Source of the DNA: a virus
Length of the DNA stretch: 31,783 nucleotides
Reading direction: 5' to 3' (one strand)
IMG/VR virus record: IMGVR_UViG_3300005841_000069
Location: 1 to 31,783 of that record
Shown here: positions 7,332 to 14,298 of the stretch, piece after piece
Position numbering within the stretch: the stretch's first letter is position 1
Layout of the letters: the number at the start of each line of letters is the position of its first letter
Notes under the pieces: model-generated
Database searches by the model: none
Seen by the model: the letters and a program-made list of their open reading frames with translations, nothing else
Told to the model about the DNA's origin: nothing
Position numbers and translations under genes: made by a program

Positions 7332-7663
7332 ATCCAACACCAAAGAATAAACCCGCCTCGCAATCTTCCGTAGCCGCTTGGCTGAGAGCCGACGACGTTC
7401 TCGAGCTTCGCGCAATGTATCCGCAAGCCCGAGACGAAGAACTAGCCGAGCTCATGGTTTACCTGAACGCGTACCCCGAAGGTATGGCCTACCTGCGCAG
7501 GAATCCGAACATGTTCGAATACGCGCTGATGGGCACGAAAACCAAGTGCATCGGGTTCATTGCTGCTTTCATTTTGTCTATTCCAAAACCTGAACCCCAA
7601 ACGGATACCCCACCCGATGTTAATAGCTCTGCTCGTGATAATTCTGGTAGCGCTGGTCGATAA
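7328..7663 (+). CDS. Small hypothetical protein
   Basis: The 111-residue protein starts at ATG 7328 overlapping the previous stop. Residues of about 15-65 are helical and acidic (A-D-D-V-L-E-L-R-A-M-Y-P, D-E-E-L-A-E-L-M-V-Y-L-N). One moderately hydrophobic stretch (C-I-G-F-I-A-A-F-I-L-S-I-P) is near 75-87, followed by a polar, low-complexity tail. A peripheral membrane protein or a single-span anchor is possible. I do not recognise the family. Confidence 0.55.
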   Translation: MNPTPKNKPASQSSVAAWLRADDVLELRAMYPQARDEELAELMVYLNAYPEGMAYLRRNPNMFEYALMGTKTKCIGFIAAFILSIPKPEPQTDTPPDVNSSARDNSGSAGR

Positions 7664-7673
7664 TACGCGTTGA
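7617..7673 (+). CDS. Possible 18-residue hydrophobic micropeptide
   Basis: ATG 7617 opens an 18-codon frame whose product is almost entirely hydrophobic (M-L-I-A-L-L-V-I-I-L-V-A-L-V) with a polar end (D-N-T-R). Its TGA overlaps the TTG start of the GT25 gene, the same junction style as its neighbours. No ribosome binding site is visible and it overlaps the preceding gene by 47 bases, so it may be chance. Confidence 0.25.
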   Translation: MLIALLVIILVALVDNTR

Positions 7674-8272
7674 GAACATTCTGCATAACCCTGCCTGAGT
7701 CGCCCGAGCGAACGGCACAGGCAATGGAACACTTCAAACTCCGCCAAGTGCAGGCGGAGTTTTTTCATGGCGTTTGCGCGAAGACATTCGGATTGCGGAC
7801 GGTTCACACCTATGAGCATGACCACCCGGGAAGCGGATACGTCATCCCTCCCAAGCAAGTCGGGCTTTGGTTGAGCCACTGGACGCTGTGGAACATATTT
7901 TATCACAGCAGGGATGGCGGACCGTGGATGGTGCTTGAGGATGACGCGGAATTTGACGAGCATTGGTGGATAAAGCACCTCCGCGCGCTAGCCAATATGC
8001 CACAGGATACTGACATCCTTTACATTGGCTCGTGCAACACGTCGGATAAGGAGAAAACGGACCTCGGCAACGGGCTTTATCGAATATTTTACCCGCATTG
8101 CACGCACGCTTATATCGTGTTTCCGAGTGCCCTTCCTGTGCTGCTTGAGTCGCAGCGATTGTGCTATGCGCCGATTGATCTTGCGATGGCCTTCCGCTCG
8201 CTGCCGCGGCTTCGCCACGTCACGCTTTTACCGCGGATAGTAGGTCAGCGGGATACCTCAATAGGGGCATAA
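7670..8272 (+). CDS. Glycosyltransferase family 25 protein
   Basis: The 200-residue protein matches the GT25 (lipopolysaccharide biosynthesis glycosyltransferase) layout. It has an N-terminal beta strand with C-I-T-L-P-E-S-P-E-R-T (5-15), Q-V-G-L-W-L-S-H-W-T-L-W (63-74) and the metal-binding V-L-E-D-D-A-E-F (88-95). These are followed by T-H-A-Y-I-V (145-150) and A-P-I-D-L-A-M (167-173). Family members use nucleotide sugars to glycosylate lipo-oligosaccharide or protein. The start is a TTG, the only in-frame option that keeps the first strand. It lies in the virion operon right before the head protease. It might modify host surface glycans to block superinfection, or modify virion proteins; the sequence does not say which. 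Confidence 0.85.
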   Translation: MRTFCITLPESPERTAQAMEHFKLRQVQAEFFHGVCAKTFGLRTVHTYEHDHPGSGYVIPPKQVGLWLSHWTLWNIFYHSRDGGPWMVLEDDAEFDEHWWIKHLRALANMPQDTDILYIGSCNTSDKEKTDLGNGLYRIFYPHCTHAYIVFPSALPVLLESQRLCYAPIDLAMAFRSLPRLRHVTLLPRIVGQRDTSIGA

Positions 8273-8344
8273 ATTGCCGGTTGTGTAGGGGATTCCCCAC
8301 TTTGGTATTGCAGACCGGGTAATTATGTCCCAAATGCAACTGGA

Positions 8345-9505
8345 GTGCTCACGCAAACCCCAAAGTCGGGCAATGAACCGGCAAAAATTGCCGAAGAAGA
8401 AGACGGGGAAACCATCGGCATAGCGAACGAGCTGGATTTAGACGAGCAGGGGTGGCAAGTCATTCCTTACGGAGACCACGGACACAGCAACGGAATCCAG
8501 CGTTTCGGCCAGCCTCAGGCGGAGAGCATCGTAAAAGAGTTCAAGAAGATCACGCAGAAGATTAAGCGTGCGCTTGTCGGACTCCCAGTTTTCAACGGTC
8601 ACCCCGATTGTAAAGCGTTCGCGAACGTTTACAAGGACGGGACCGAATACGGCCAGGTTGCAGACATGGAGGTGAGACCCAACGGGCTGGCGGTTCGCAT
8701 GGTCCTGGGCTCCATGGGAGAAGCGCTCGTGCGGTCTGGCCGTAAGTTTATTTCCCCGTTTTGGGATGTTCACCAGGCGACGGCCGATGACGGAAAGAGC
8801 TATTTTCTTCCTCACCGAATGAAGTCCATTGGACTTGTCGCGACTCCCAATATTCCGAACCCGACTTCCCTACTCAATGCGGCGCAAGCCGAGAACGATA
8901 TGAACAAAGCAAAATTGATCGCACTCCTCGCGCTTGCCAACGAAGCAACCGAGGAACAAATCGAGGCCAAAATAACGGACCTCTTGAAACGCCCAGCGCC
9001 GCAAGACTTAGCCAACGAAAAGACGGAACGGTCGAAATTCGAAGGCCAAGCAACGTCGCTCGCCAACGAGAACACTCAGCTCAAGACTGATCTGACCGCG
9101 TCCAAGGAAGCTTTCGCAAACGAGCGCAAGGCTCGTTGTGATGAGGCCATCGCAGCGGCTATCCGCGGCGGAAAGATCGCCGAGGCCGATAAGGCCACGT
9201 GGGAAGGCCGCCTCACCCGCGACTTCGCCAACGAGTCAAAGGCTCTCGCAGCACTTCCAAAGTCGATTAAGACCGAAGGTTTGACCGAGGGCACAGCCTT
9301 CGAAAAAGCTGCTGCTGACCTCAAGAAAGCTGGCGAATTGACAGAAGAAAACGAACCGATCGCCAACGCTGGATCCAAGATCGTCGATCTAGTCGCAGCC
9401 AAGCGCGAGGAATTCAAGAAGTCCGGAATGGCACACGCCAAGGCACACGACATGGCCTATCAACATGTGAAAAAGAACCACCCAAAACTTTTCGCGGCTA
9501 AGTAA
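8345..9505 (+). CDS. Prohead protease/scaffold fusion, Mu gpI-like
   Basis: The 386-residue protein has an N-terminal protease domain resembling phage I-like proteases (W-Q-V-I-P-Y-G, L-P-V-F-N-G-H-P-D with a candidate catalytic His at 86, and F-I-S-P-F-W with a candidate Ser at 137). It continues into a charged, helical scaffold (about 185-386). The tetrapeptide hydrophobic-Ala-Asn-Glu occurs six times (ending at residues 29, 200, 225, 242, 260 and 297) and may mark self-cleavage sites. GTG 8345 is the only usual start after the preceding in-frame stop. An internal ATG at 8900 (residue 186) would give scaffold alone, as Mu gene Z does within I. It acts in head assembly and maturation. Confidence 0.85.
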   Translation: MLTQTPKSGNEPAKIAEEEDGETIGIANELDLDEQGWQVIPYGDHGHSNGIQRFGQPQAESIVKEFKKITQKIKRALVGLPVFNGHPDCKAFANVYKDGTEYGQVADMEVRPNGLAVRMVLGSMGEALVRSGRKFISPFWDVHQATADDGKSYFLPHRMKSIGLVATPNIPNPTSLLNAAQAENDMNKAKLIALLALANEATEEQIEAKITDLLKRPAPQDLANEKTERSKFEGQATSLANENTQLKTDLTASKEAFANERKARCDEAIAAAIRGGKIAEADKATWEGRLTRDFANESKALAALPKSIKTEGLTEGTAFEKAAADLKKAGELTEENEPIANAGSKIVDLVAAKREEFKKSGMAHAKAHDMAYQHVKKNHPKLFAAK

Positions 9506-9539
9506 GCCCGAGGAACCCAACAACACGAAAAAGCCTATC

Positions 9540-10055
9540 ATGAAAATGTTTGCTCTGCTTATTTCGGCTCTCTTCGGCTTGCTTGAACAAGTCCGGGACG
9601 GCCTTCGCTACGGTCCAACGACCGCGCTTGCCAACGACGGCGCACTCACGGCGGGACGCCATAATGGCGGACTGATCACCGGTTATGCCGCCGCTGCGTC
9701 TACCGTCCGTTACCTGCTCTACACGCAGAACACGGGCGGAGATAATCAATATAAGGTAGTTGCCGCGCAAGGCGACCTCCCTATCGGTATCTGCCAAGAC
9801 GAACCGGCCGCCGCAACCGACGAAGTGTCATTTGCCCTTCTTGGTGCTGCTGACGCAACGCGACTTGGCGTCGCCGCCGGTGCTATCGCCGCTGGTGTTC
9901 TCGTCCTCAGTAATGGCGACGGGAAACTAAAGACGCGCACCGGTGCAGCTACTGGAAGCTGGTGGATTGTTGGTATCTCGGTCACGTCGGCCGCGGCCAA
10001 TAACGACCAAATAGAATTTCAGCCCTGCGTTCCGCAGCTTCTGGTTGTTCCCTAA
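9540..10055 (+). CDS. Capsid cement/decoration protein, DUF2190-like
   Basis: The 171-residue protein lies between the protease and the major capsid gene, the usual place for a head decoration protein. Its body is rich in Ala, Gly, Thr and Val, with the A-G-A-I-A-A-G-V-L-V and V-G-I-S-V-T-S-A-A-A patterns seen in DUF2190-type cement proteins. The N terminus is oddly hydrophobic (M-F-A-L-L-I-S-A-L-F-G-L-L). It is followed at residues 30-33 by L-A-N-D, close to the repeated L-A-N-E of the protease, so this leader may be cut off. The leader before ATG 9540 is A-rich with no proper Shine-Dalgarno sequence close by. Confidence 0.7.
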   Translation: MKMFALLISALFGLLEQVRDGLRYGPTTALANDGALTAGRHNGGLITGYAAAASTVRYLLYTQNTGGDNQYKVVAAQGDLPIGICQDEPAAATDEVSFALLGAADATRLGVAAGAIAAGVLVLSNGDGKLKTRTGAATGSWWIVGISVTSAAANNDQIEFQPCVPQLLVVP

Positions 10056-10103
10056 CCCTGACTCTGAAATCACGAAGCCACACAACTTAAAAATCGTAAT
10101 ATC

Positions 10104-11102
10104 ATGAGTCTTAAACATCTTAACGAATTCGAATCATTCGCATTTGCGAATGAAGGGGCGCCGGTTCTTCCCGCTGGCCATATGGAAGCAGGTCAGATCT
10201 CGATGGCCAACGAAGAACGCTTCACGTCGGCCAACTTCTCCGAGCCATTGACCGCCTACACGGTTGGCTGGCAGGATCCCGAGAATCTGGATGATTTGAT
10301 CGAGTACATCGCGCCACGTGTTCCCGTTCCAAAGCGGTTCGAATATAAGAGCGGTGTAAACTTCGAGTCATTCCTTTCTGAATTGGATGACGAGCGCGCC
10401 ATTCAGGCCAATTTCAAGCGCGTCGAGTACACCGCAGTTTCCGTCAACGCCCGGGTTAAAAACCGTGGTTTGACCTACCGCCTGGACGTCGATGAAGAGG
10501 GCGGCGGCGTTCTCACCGAAGAGCTGATCACCGCACGTTTGCTGCAGCGCCTGAAGCGCAACAAGCTTCGCCGCGCCGTTGCCGCTTTGATCGCGGTTGC
10601 GACCGATACAGCCAAAACCTGGACCAGCGGCACGCCAACGCCTCAAGAGGACATCCGCGCCGCAGTGCTCGCTTCGCAAACGAGTTCCGGCGTATGGCCA
10701 AATCGCCTTTTGATCGATCCAGGCGCTTGGAATAAGATGCTTGGCGCTTACGCGCTGGGCAACAACGCGATGTCGTATGCTGGCTATCTCCAGACATTGG
10801 ACGGCCTTGCGGCGGCGCTCAACGTTGATCAGGCCCGACTGATGAAAGCCATGTACGCCACGAGCAAGACCGCCAAGGGCTACATCCTGAACAACAAGGT
10901 GATCGCATTCCCTGCCCTCTCCGGAATCAGCAAGGACGACCCAAGCGCGGTGAAAAACTTCGTATACCCGGCTGGCGGCGATGGCGATTTCCGCGTATTC
11001 CGTCAAGAAGTCGGACCGAAGTTCATCGATATCACGGTCGAGCATTACGATTACATCGCCGGTACGTCGTCCCTCGGCGTGCAGTCGATTACCGCTTCGT
11101 AA
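10104..11102 (+). CDS. Major capsid protein
   Basis: The 332-residue protein follows protease and cement genes and has the composition of an HK97-fold capsid protein. An N-terminal arm of about 60 residues precedes a domain with N-L-D-D-L-I-E-Y-I-A-P-R-V-P-V and a helical, charged central part. It ends in a beta-rich region (F-V-Y-P-A-G-G-D-G-D-F-R-V-F-R). The arm carries F-A-N-E (14-17) and M-A-N-E (34-37), matching the tetrapeptide repeated in the scaffold, so the mature form may start at residue 18 or 38. The ATG has an AT-rich leader without a Shine-Dalgarno sequence. A hairpin follows the stop at 11111. Confidence 0.88.
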   Translation: MSLKHLNEFESFAFANEGAPVLPAGHMEAGQISMANEERFTSANFSEPLTAYTVGWQDPENLDDLIEYIAPRVPVPKRFEYKSGVNFESFLSELDDERAIQANFKRVEYTAVSVNARVKNRGLTYRLDVDEEGGGVLTEELITARLLQRLKRNKLRRAVAALIAVATDTAKTWTSGTPTPQEDIRAAVLASQTSSGVWPNRLLIDPGAWNKMLGAYALGNNAMSYAGYLQTLDGLAAALNVDQARLMKAMYATSKTAKGYILNNKVIAFPALSGISKDDPSAVKNFVYPAGGDGDFRVFRQEVGPKFIDITVEHYDYIAGTSSLGVQSITAS

Positions 11103-11110
11103 GCTTTTCG

Positions 11111-11145
11111 AGATTCGCCGCCGTGTTCATCGGCGAGTCTCTTTA
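11111..11145 (+). terminator. Hairpin after the major capsid gene, possible attenuating terminator
   Basis: An 11-bp stem (11111-11121 with 11132-11142) has one T-G wobble and a 10-base loop, and is followed by TTT. It lies nine bases after the capsid stop and six before the next ATG. The short T-tract suggests partial termination, which would favour capsid transcripts over downstream ones. It could equally be an mRNA-stabilising 3' hairpin. Confidence 0.6.
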
Positions 11146-11150
11146 AAGCC

Positions 11151-11663
11151 ATGAAGTGGGTAAACCTGACGGTGACGGATTTGTATAATACGCGAGCCGC
11201 GCCCATAATCGAGGCCGCGGAGCAAACCGTTTTACACACGGAGCCGACTCCCCCTCCGGCGCAGGCGAATCCGATTCCATCTTTGATTGCCCAAGTCCAG
11301 GCGGAAATCCGTGGGGCCGTTGGGTTTTCTGGTCAATACAGTCTAGACGGTGACCCGACGCCGGCGACTGATCCAGACGATCCGCTTCCGTCTTCGACCA
11401 GCATTCCGCCAAATTTGAAGGATCTCGCGGTCAATAAGATCGTTCGCGAGTGCAAGGCTCGCCTTGAAATGCCGCTCAACGATTGGGACCGGATGCAGGA
11501 GCAGCAGTATCAAAAGATCATCACCGCTTTGCTGGAGGGTAAATACCCTGTCGACGCACCCGATATTCCAGCGGATGACAATCCGAGCGTGGCTTTTTCG
11601 GGAGCAAAGTTCTTCCGTGGAAACCGTCGAAACTTCGACGCGTGCGATACGAGTGGCCTATGA
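11151..11663 (+). CDS. Head-tail connector, Mu gp36-like (DUF1320 type)
   Basis: This 170-residue protein follows the major capsid gene, where gp36-like connectors are found. The pattern is a short N-terminal helix, then I-A-Q-V-Q-A-E-I-R-G-A-V, an acidic Pro-rich linker (D-P-D-D-P-L-P), and P-P-N-L-K-D-L-A-V-N-K-I-V-R-E-C-K-A-R-L. The last block closely resembles the helix in DUF1320 proteins where residues contact the portal ring. The last 35 residues are polar and probably flexible. It likely forms the adaptor between portal and tail. The GH130-like gene overlaps its end by ATGA. The family call is moderate. Confidence 0.65.
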   Translation: MKWVNLTVTDLYNTRAAPIIEAAEQTVLHTEPTPPPAQANPIPSLIAQVQAEIRGAVGFSGQYSLDGDPTPATDPDDPLPSSTSIPPNLKDLAVNKIVRECKARLEMPLNDWDRMQEQQYQKIITALLEGKYPVDAPDIPADDNPSVAFSGAKFFRGNRRNFDACDTSGL

Positions 11664-12646
11664 CCATGATGCAAGCCACGCGTAATTTCACAATGCGGGA
11701 TGTCCCAGAGACTGGGCTTCCCGTGGAGTATCCCGCGATCGAGAGTTTGCCTGAATTCTTCGGCGTGATTGAGGGGCTTAACGCCGCTTGCCGGAATTTC
11801 AACGGATCAATATGCCACTGCCGAGGCGAAACCATAATGGCGTATCGGTCGGAGGCCTACAGCGCAATAAACACGGTATGGATGGCGAGACTTAACGGCG
11901 AATTCGCTCCAATTTCTACCGTGCAAGTGCGCATCCCAGATGAGCCGGGCGTTCATTACGAGGACCCGCGCATTGCGATGATTGGCGGAATGCTTCACTT
12001 GATGGTTGCGCATGTTAAATTCGGTATACCGAACACTTGCCGTCAACGTCTTTTCATTTTGGCCGAGGACTTTCAGCCCGTTCAGGAGATCCCGCTTTCG
12101 TATGGAAACATGGACGAGGGATCGGTCGAAAAGAACTGGTGCCCGTTTGAGATGCCAAATGGACAACTCGGAATCGTTTACACTCAACGGCCTCATTTCG
12201 TAATTGAGTACACTACGGGCAATGGATACCAGACGCCAGGCGCGAAAGAGTGGATCTTCGGTAATTCCATGAACGGCCGAACGCCGCCCCTTCGCATCGA
12301 GGAAAATTATTACCTCTCGTTTTTTGGCGGTCACGTTAAGCACGATTTTCGCGGCACGCGGTATTTCATGGGCGCGCAGTTGTTCAACGCGCGCATGCCG
12401 TTCGACGTTCGCCACGCAACGAAGCGCCCGCTCGTGTGGGGATCCGAGTTCTCGCCCACGACTTTAAGCGCAAGGCCCAACTCCGGTCACCCCTGCTGTA
12501 TTTTCCCAGCGGGCATCATTCGCCATGGAGATGATGTGATTTTATCGTGTGGCGTAAACGATAGTTACATCGTTCTTTTGCGCTATAGCTTGGGCGACTT
12601 GATAAATAAAATGTCCCAAGTGGACGAGAGGGGAATGTTCTACTAA
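11660..12646 (+). CDS. GH130-like five-bladed beta-propeller protein
   Basis: The 328-residue protein has the landmarks of glycoside hydrolase family 130 (mannoside phosphorylases/hydrolases). These are Y-R-S-E near 62-65, H-Y-E-D-P-R-I (99-105), E-K-N-W-C-P-F (157-163), then H-P-C-C-I-F-P-A-G (277-285) and C-G-V-N-D-S-Y-I-V-L (297-306). In the family the E-D-P-R and C/Y-G-A-A-D motifs line the active site. Here the last one reads C-G-V-N-D, so activity is uncertain. ATG 11660 overlapping the upstream stop is preferred to GTG 11642. It sits between a connector and a minor head gene, an unexpected place for a sugar enzyme. It could be a glycan-binding or glycan-cutting virion part, or act with the GT25. 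Confidence 0.7.
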   Translation: MTMMQATRNFTMRDVPETGLPVEYPAIESLPEFFGVIEGLNAACRNFNGSICHCRGETIMAYRSEAYSAINTVWMARLNGEFAPISTVQVRIPDEPGVHYEDPRIAMIGGMLHLMVAHVKFGIPNTCRQRLFILAEDFQPVQEIPLSYGNMDEGSVEKNWCPFEMPNGQLGIVYTQRPHFVIEYTTGNGYQTPGAKEWIFGNSMNGRTPPLRIEENYYLSFFGGHVKHDFRGTRYFMGAQLFNARMPFDVRHATKRPLVWGSEFSPTTLSARPNSGHPCCIFPAGIIRHGDDVILSCGVNDSYIVLLRYSLGDLINKMSQVDERGMFY

Positions 12647-13678
12647 ATGGCCCTCAATTCTCCACGCGGTTTCCAGGAGGCTTTAGATTCACACGAAGTG
12701 CGCAGCCTTCTGCCTCCGGACCTTCGCGCCAAGCTCGCGCGCGATTTGCCGCTGGAACTACGTCAGCGCGCATTTTTCATTTCGGGGATTGTTCAGGCGG
12801 AAATTTTGCAGCGCGTGAAAGATCAAATCGCGAAGGTGATTGGCGGAAAGATGACCGAATCCGAGGCGCAATCTTTGCTAAAGCAGACCAGCGAGCTAAT
12901 GTCGGCTCCGCAGCTTCTTTCGGATTCAAGGCTTAAATTGGTTCTCTCGACTAATATTGACATGGCGCGCGGGTACGGCCAATGGAAACAAGGCCAGTCC
13001 GCATTGGTAAAACGCGAGTTCCCCGCGCAGGAGTTTTACCGGGCCGAAAACCGCAAGGAACCGCGCGATTGGCCGGTGAGATGGGCGGCATTTGGTGGAA
13101 GGTTTTATCCCGGTCGCGCCGACTATCCACAGGGACGCATGATTGCGCTCAAGGACGACCCGATATGGGTGAATATTTCGGCCTTCGGCCAACCGTATCC
13201 TCCGTTCGACTTCAACTCTGGAATGGGCATTCGGGATGTCGGCAAAGAAGTGGCGGCCAAGCTCCGTGTGGTTGCGGGGCCTGGGATGGCGGTGGCCGAA
13301 GAGCCGAAAACTTCTCTGCATCCCATTCGACGCACCTTCAGCCGGACAATTGGGCTTCCGAGCGTGGCGCATCCGGCCAGGCCATCCGCTACGCCTTTTA
13401 CGCAGTCGGAAGAATCTCTCGCGCGTGACGCAGAGCAGGCTCGGTTCATTCAGAAGCTCCAGGAGATCAACGCAGCCACAGCCGAGGCAGCGCGATCGGT
13501 TGAAGCGCTGAACGCCACGCTCCAGGCAAAGCCGGAAGTCGAAGACTCGGCCCTTATGTCTGTACTCCAGGCGCTTTTCGCTGCTTTCGCTTCGCTTGGG
13601 ATTGACGGAGTTTTTCACGAGATTGCGCAGCCCGAAGATGTCTCGGCCGAGACTGTTTCTGCGGAGGGTCGAAACTGA
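12647..13678 (+). CDS. Minor head protein, Mu F/gp30-like
   Basis: The 343-residue protein resembles the phage Mu F-like minor head family. A helical N-terminal part (F-I-S-G-I-V-Q-A-E-I-L-Q-R-V-K-D) is followed by L-V-L-S-T-N-I-D-M-A-R-G-Y-G-Q-W, which matches the family signature of a helix ending in a glycine and an aromatic. P-R-D-W-P-V-R-W and P-P-F-D-F-N-S-G-M-G come next. The C-terminal 130 residues are Ala-rich and probably coiled. Such proteins join the head near the portal. In Mu the gene follows the portal directly; here it is displaced downstream of the capsid gene. Its stop overlaps the next start (TGATG). Confidence 0.8.
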   Translation: MALNSPRGFQEALDSHEVRSLLPPDLRAKLARDLPLELRQRAFFISGIVQAEILQRVKDQIAKVIGGKMTESEAQSLLKQTSELMSAPQLLSDSRLKLVLSTNIDMARGYGQWKQGQSALVKREFPAQEFYRAENRKEPRDWPVRWAAFGGRFYPGRADYPQGRMIALKDDPIWVNISAFGQPYPPFDFNSGMGIRDVGKEVAAKLRVVAGPGMAVAEEPKTSLHPIRRTFSRTIGLPSVAHPARPSATPFTQSEESLARDAEQARFIQKLQEINAATAEAARSVEALNATLQAKPEVEDSALMSVLQALFAAFASLGIDGVFHEIAQPEDVSAETVSAEGRN

Positions 13679-14298
13679 TGGCTTCCATTGGCATACAGGT
13701 TACGATCGAGGATTACGCAACTCCCGCGCTCGCGCGTGCAACAGCGTTTCTCCAGTCCGACCAGGTGAAACAGATTGTTGGCCGAATGGCGGTGAATGCT
13801 TTCGGGACGAATTACGATCGCCTCAACCAAACGCCAAATGCGCTTGGCGGCGTGCGAACGAATTACTGGAACGATGCGAAGAACGCGACGAGCTTCGTGA
13901 TCGAGGGCGACACCGTAACCATCGTGACGGCGCATGTGGGCGCGGCCCTCCATTATTACGGTGGAACAGTGCTTCCAAAAAAGGGGAAATATTTGACGAT
14001 TCCCGCTGTTCCTGAAGCGCACGGAAAACTTGCGAGCGATTTCCCGGAACTGATCGTGTTGATTGGAAAAGGCGGGAGGCCTTATGCTCTGGGCACGGCT
14101 GACCGTATTGGATTTGGAACTACCGGCGGACGCGCGGCGGCACATCGGGTCATTTTCTGGCTGGTCGAGAAAGCCACGATCGGCGCAGACGCCTCGGTGG
14201 TTCCGAGCGAAGCGGCGATCATGGAGCCCATTGCTGAAAAGCTAAACGAAGTGATTGCGGATGCGTTCGACGGTACTTACAAAGGAGACGCCCCATGA
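13678..14298 (+). CDS. Virion morphogenesis/tail completion protein, Mu gpG-like
   Basis: The 206-residue protein follows the F-like gene, as gpG follows F in Mu-like clusters. It shows the family's opening helix over residues of about 12-45, then a beta-rich middle with H-Y-Y-G-G-T-V. Basic K-K-G-K-Y-L-T-I-P-A follows, where gpG-like proteins carry a conserved K-x-L-x-I-P. It is probably a neck or tail-completion component. Overlaps on both sides (TGATG and ATGA) place it firmly in the operon. Confidence 0.7.
   Translation: MASIGIQVTIEDYATPALARATAFLQSDQVKQIVGRMAVNAFGTNYDRLNQTPNALGGVRTNYWNDAKNATSFVIEGDTVTIVTAHVGAALHYYGGTVLPKKGKYLTIPAVPEAHGKLASDFPELIVLIGKGGRPYALGTADRIGFGTTGGRAAAHRVIFWLVEKATIGADASVVPSEAAIMEPIAEKLNEVIADAFDGTYKGDAP

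Noticed and set aside
7442-7978. 178-codon minus-strand frame across the small gene and GT25
   Set aside because: It overlaps GT25 motifs on the plus strand and has no family pattern.
8270-8344. Possible stop-codon readthrough from the GT25 gene into the protease
   Set aside because: The 72 bases after the TAA stay open in the same frame, but 24 open codons are common by chance and the two proteins have no reason to be fused. GTG 8345 is an adequate start.
8325-8422. 32-codon ORF from ATG 8325 overlapping the protease start
   Set aside because: It overlaps the protease start out of frame, is lysine/arginine-rich without a motif and has no ribosome binding site.
10368-11045. 225-codon minus-strand frame opposite the capsid gene
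   Set aside because: It mirrors a well-supported capsid ORF, has no recognisable motif and has the composition expected of an antisense shadow.
11807-12415. 202-codon minus-strand frame opposite the GH130-like gene
   Set aside because: The plus strand carries several GH130 motifs; the minus frame shows none.
12926-13618. 230-codon minus-strand frame opposite the minor head gene
   Set aside because: It is rich in Arg, His and Cys like other shadows of GC-rich genes, and the plus-strand gene fits its family and operon.
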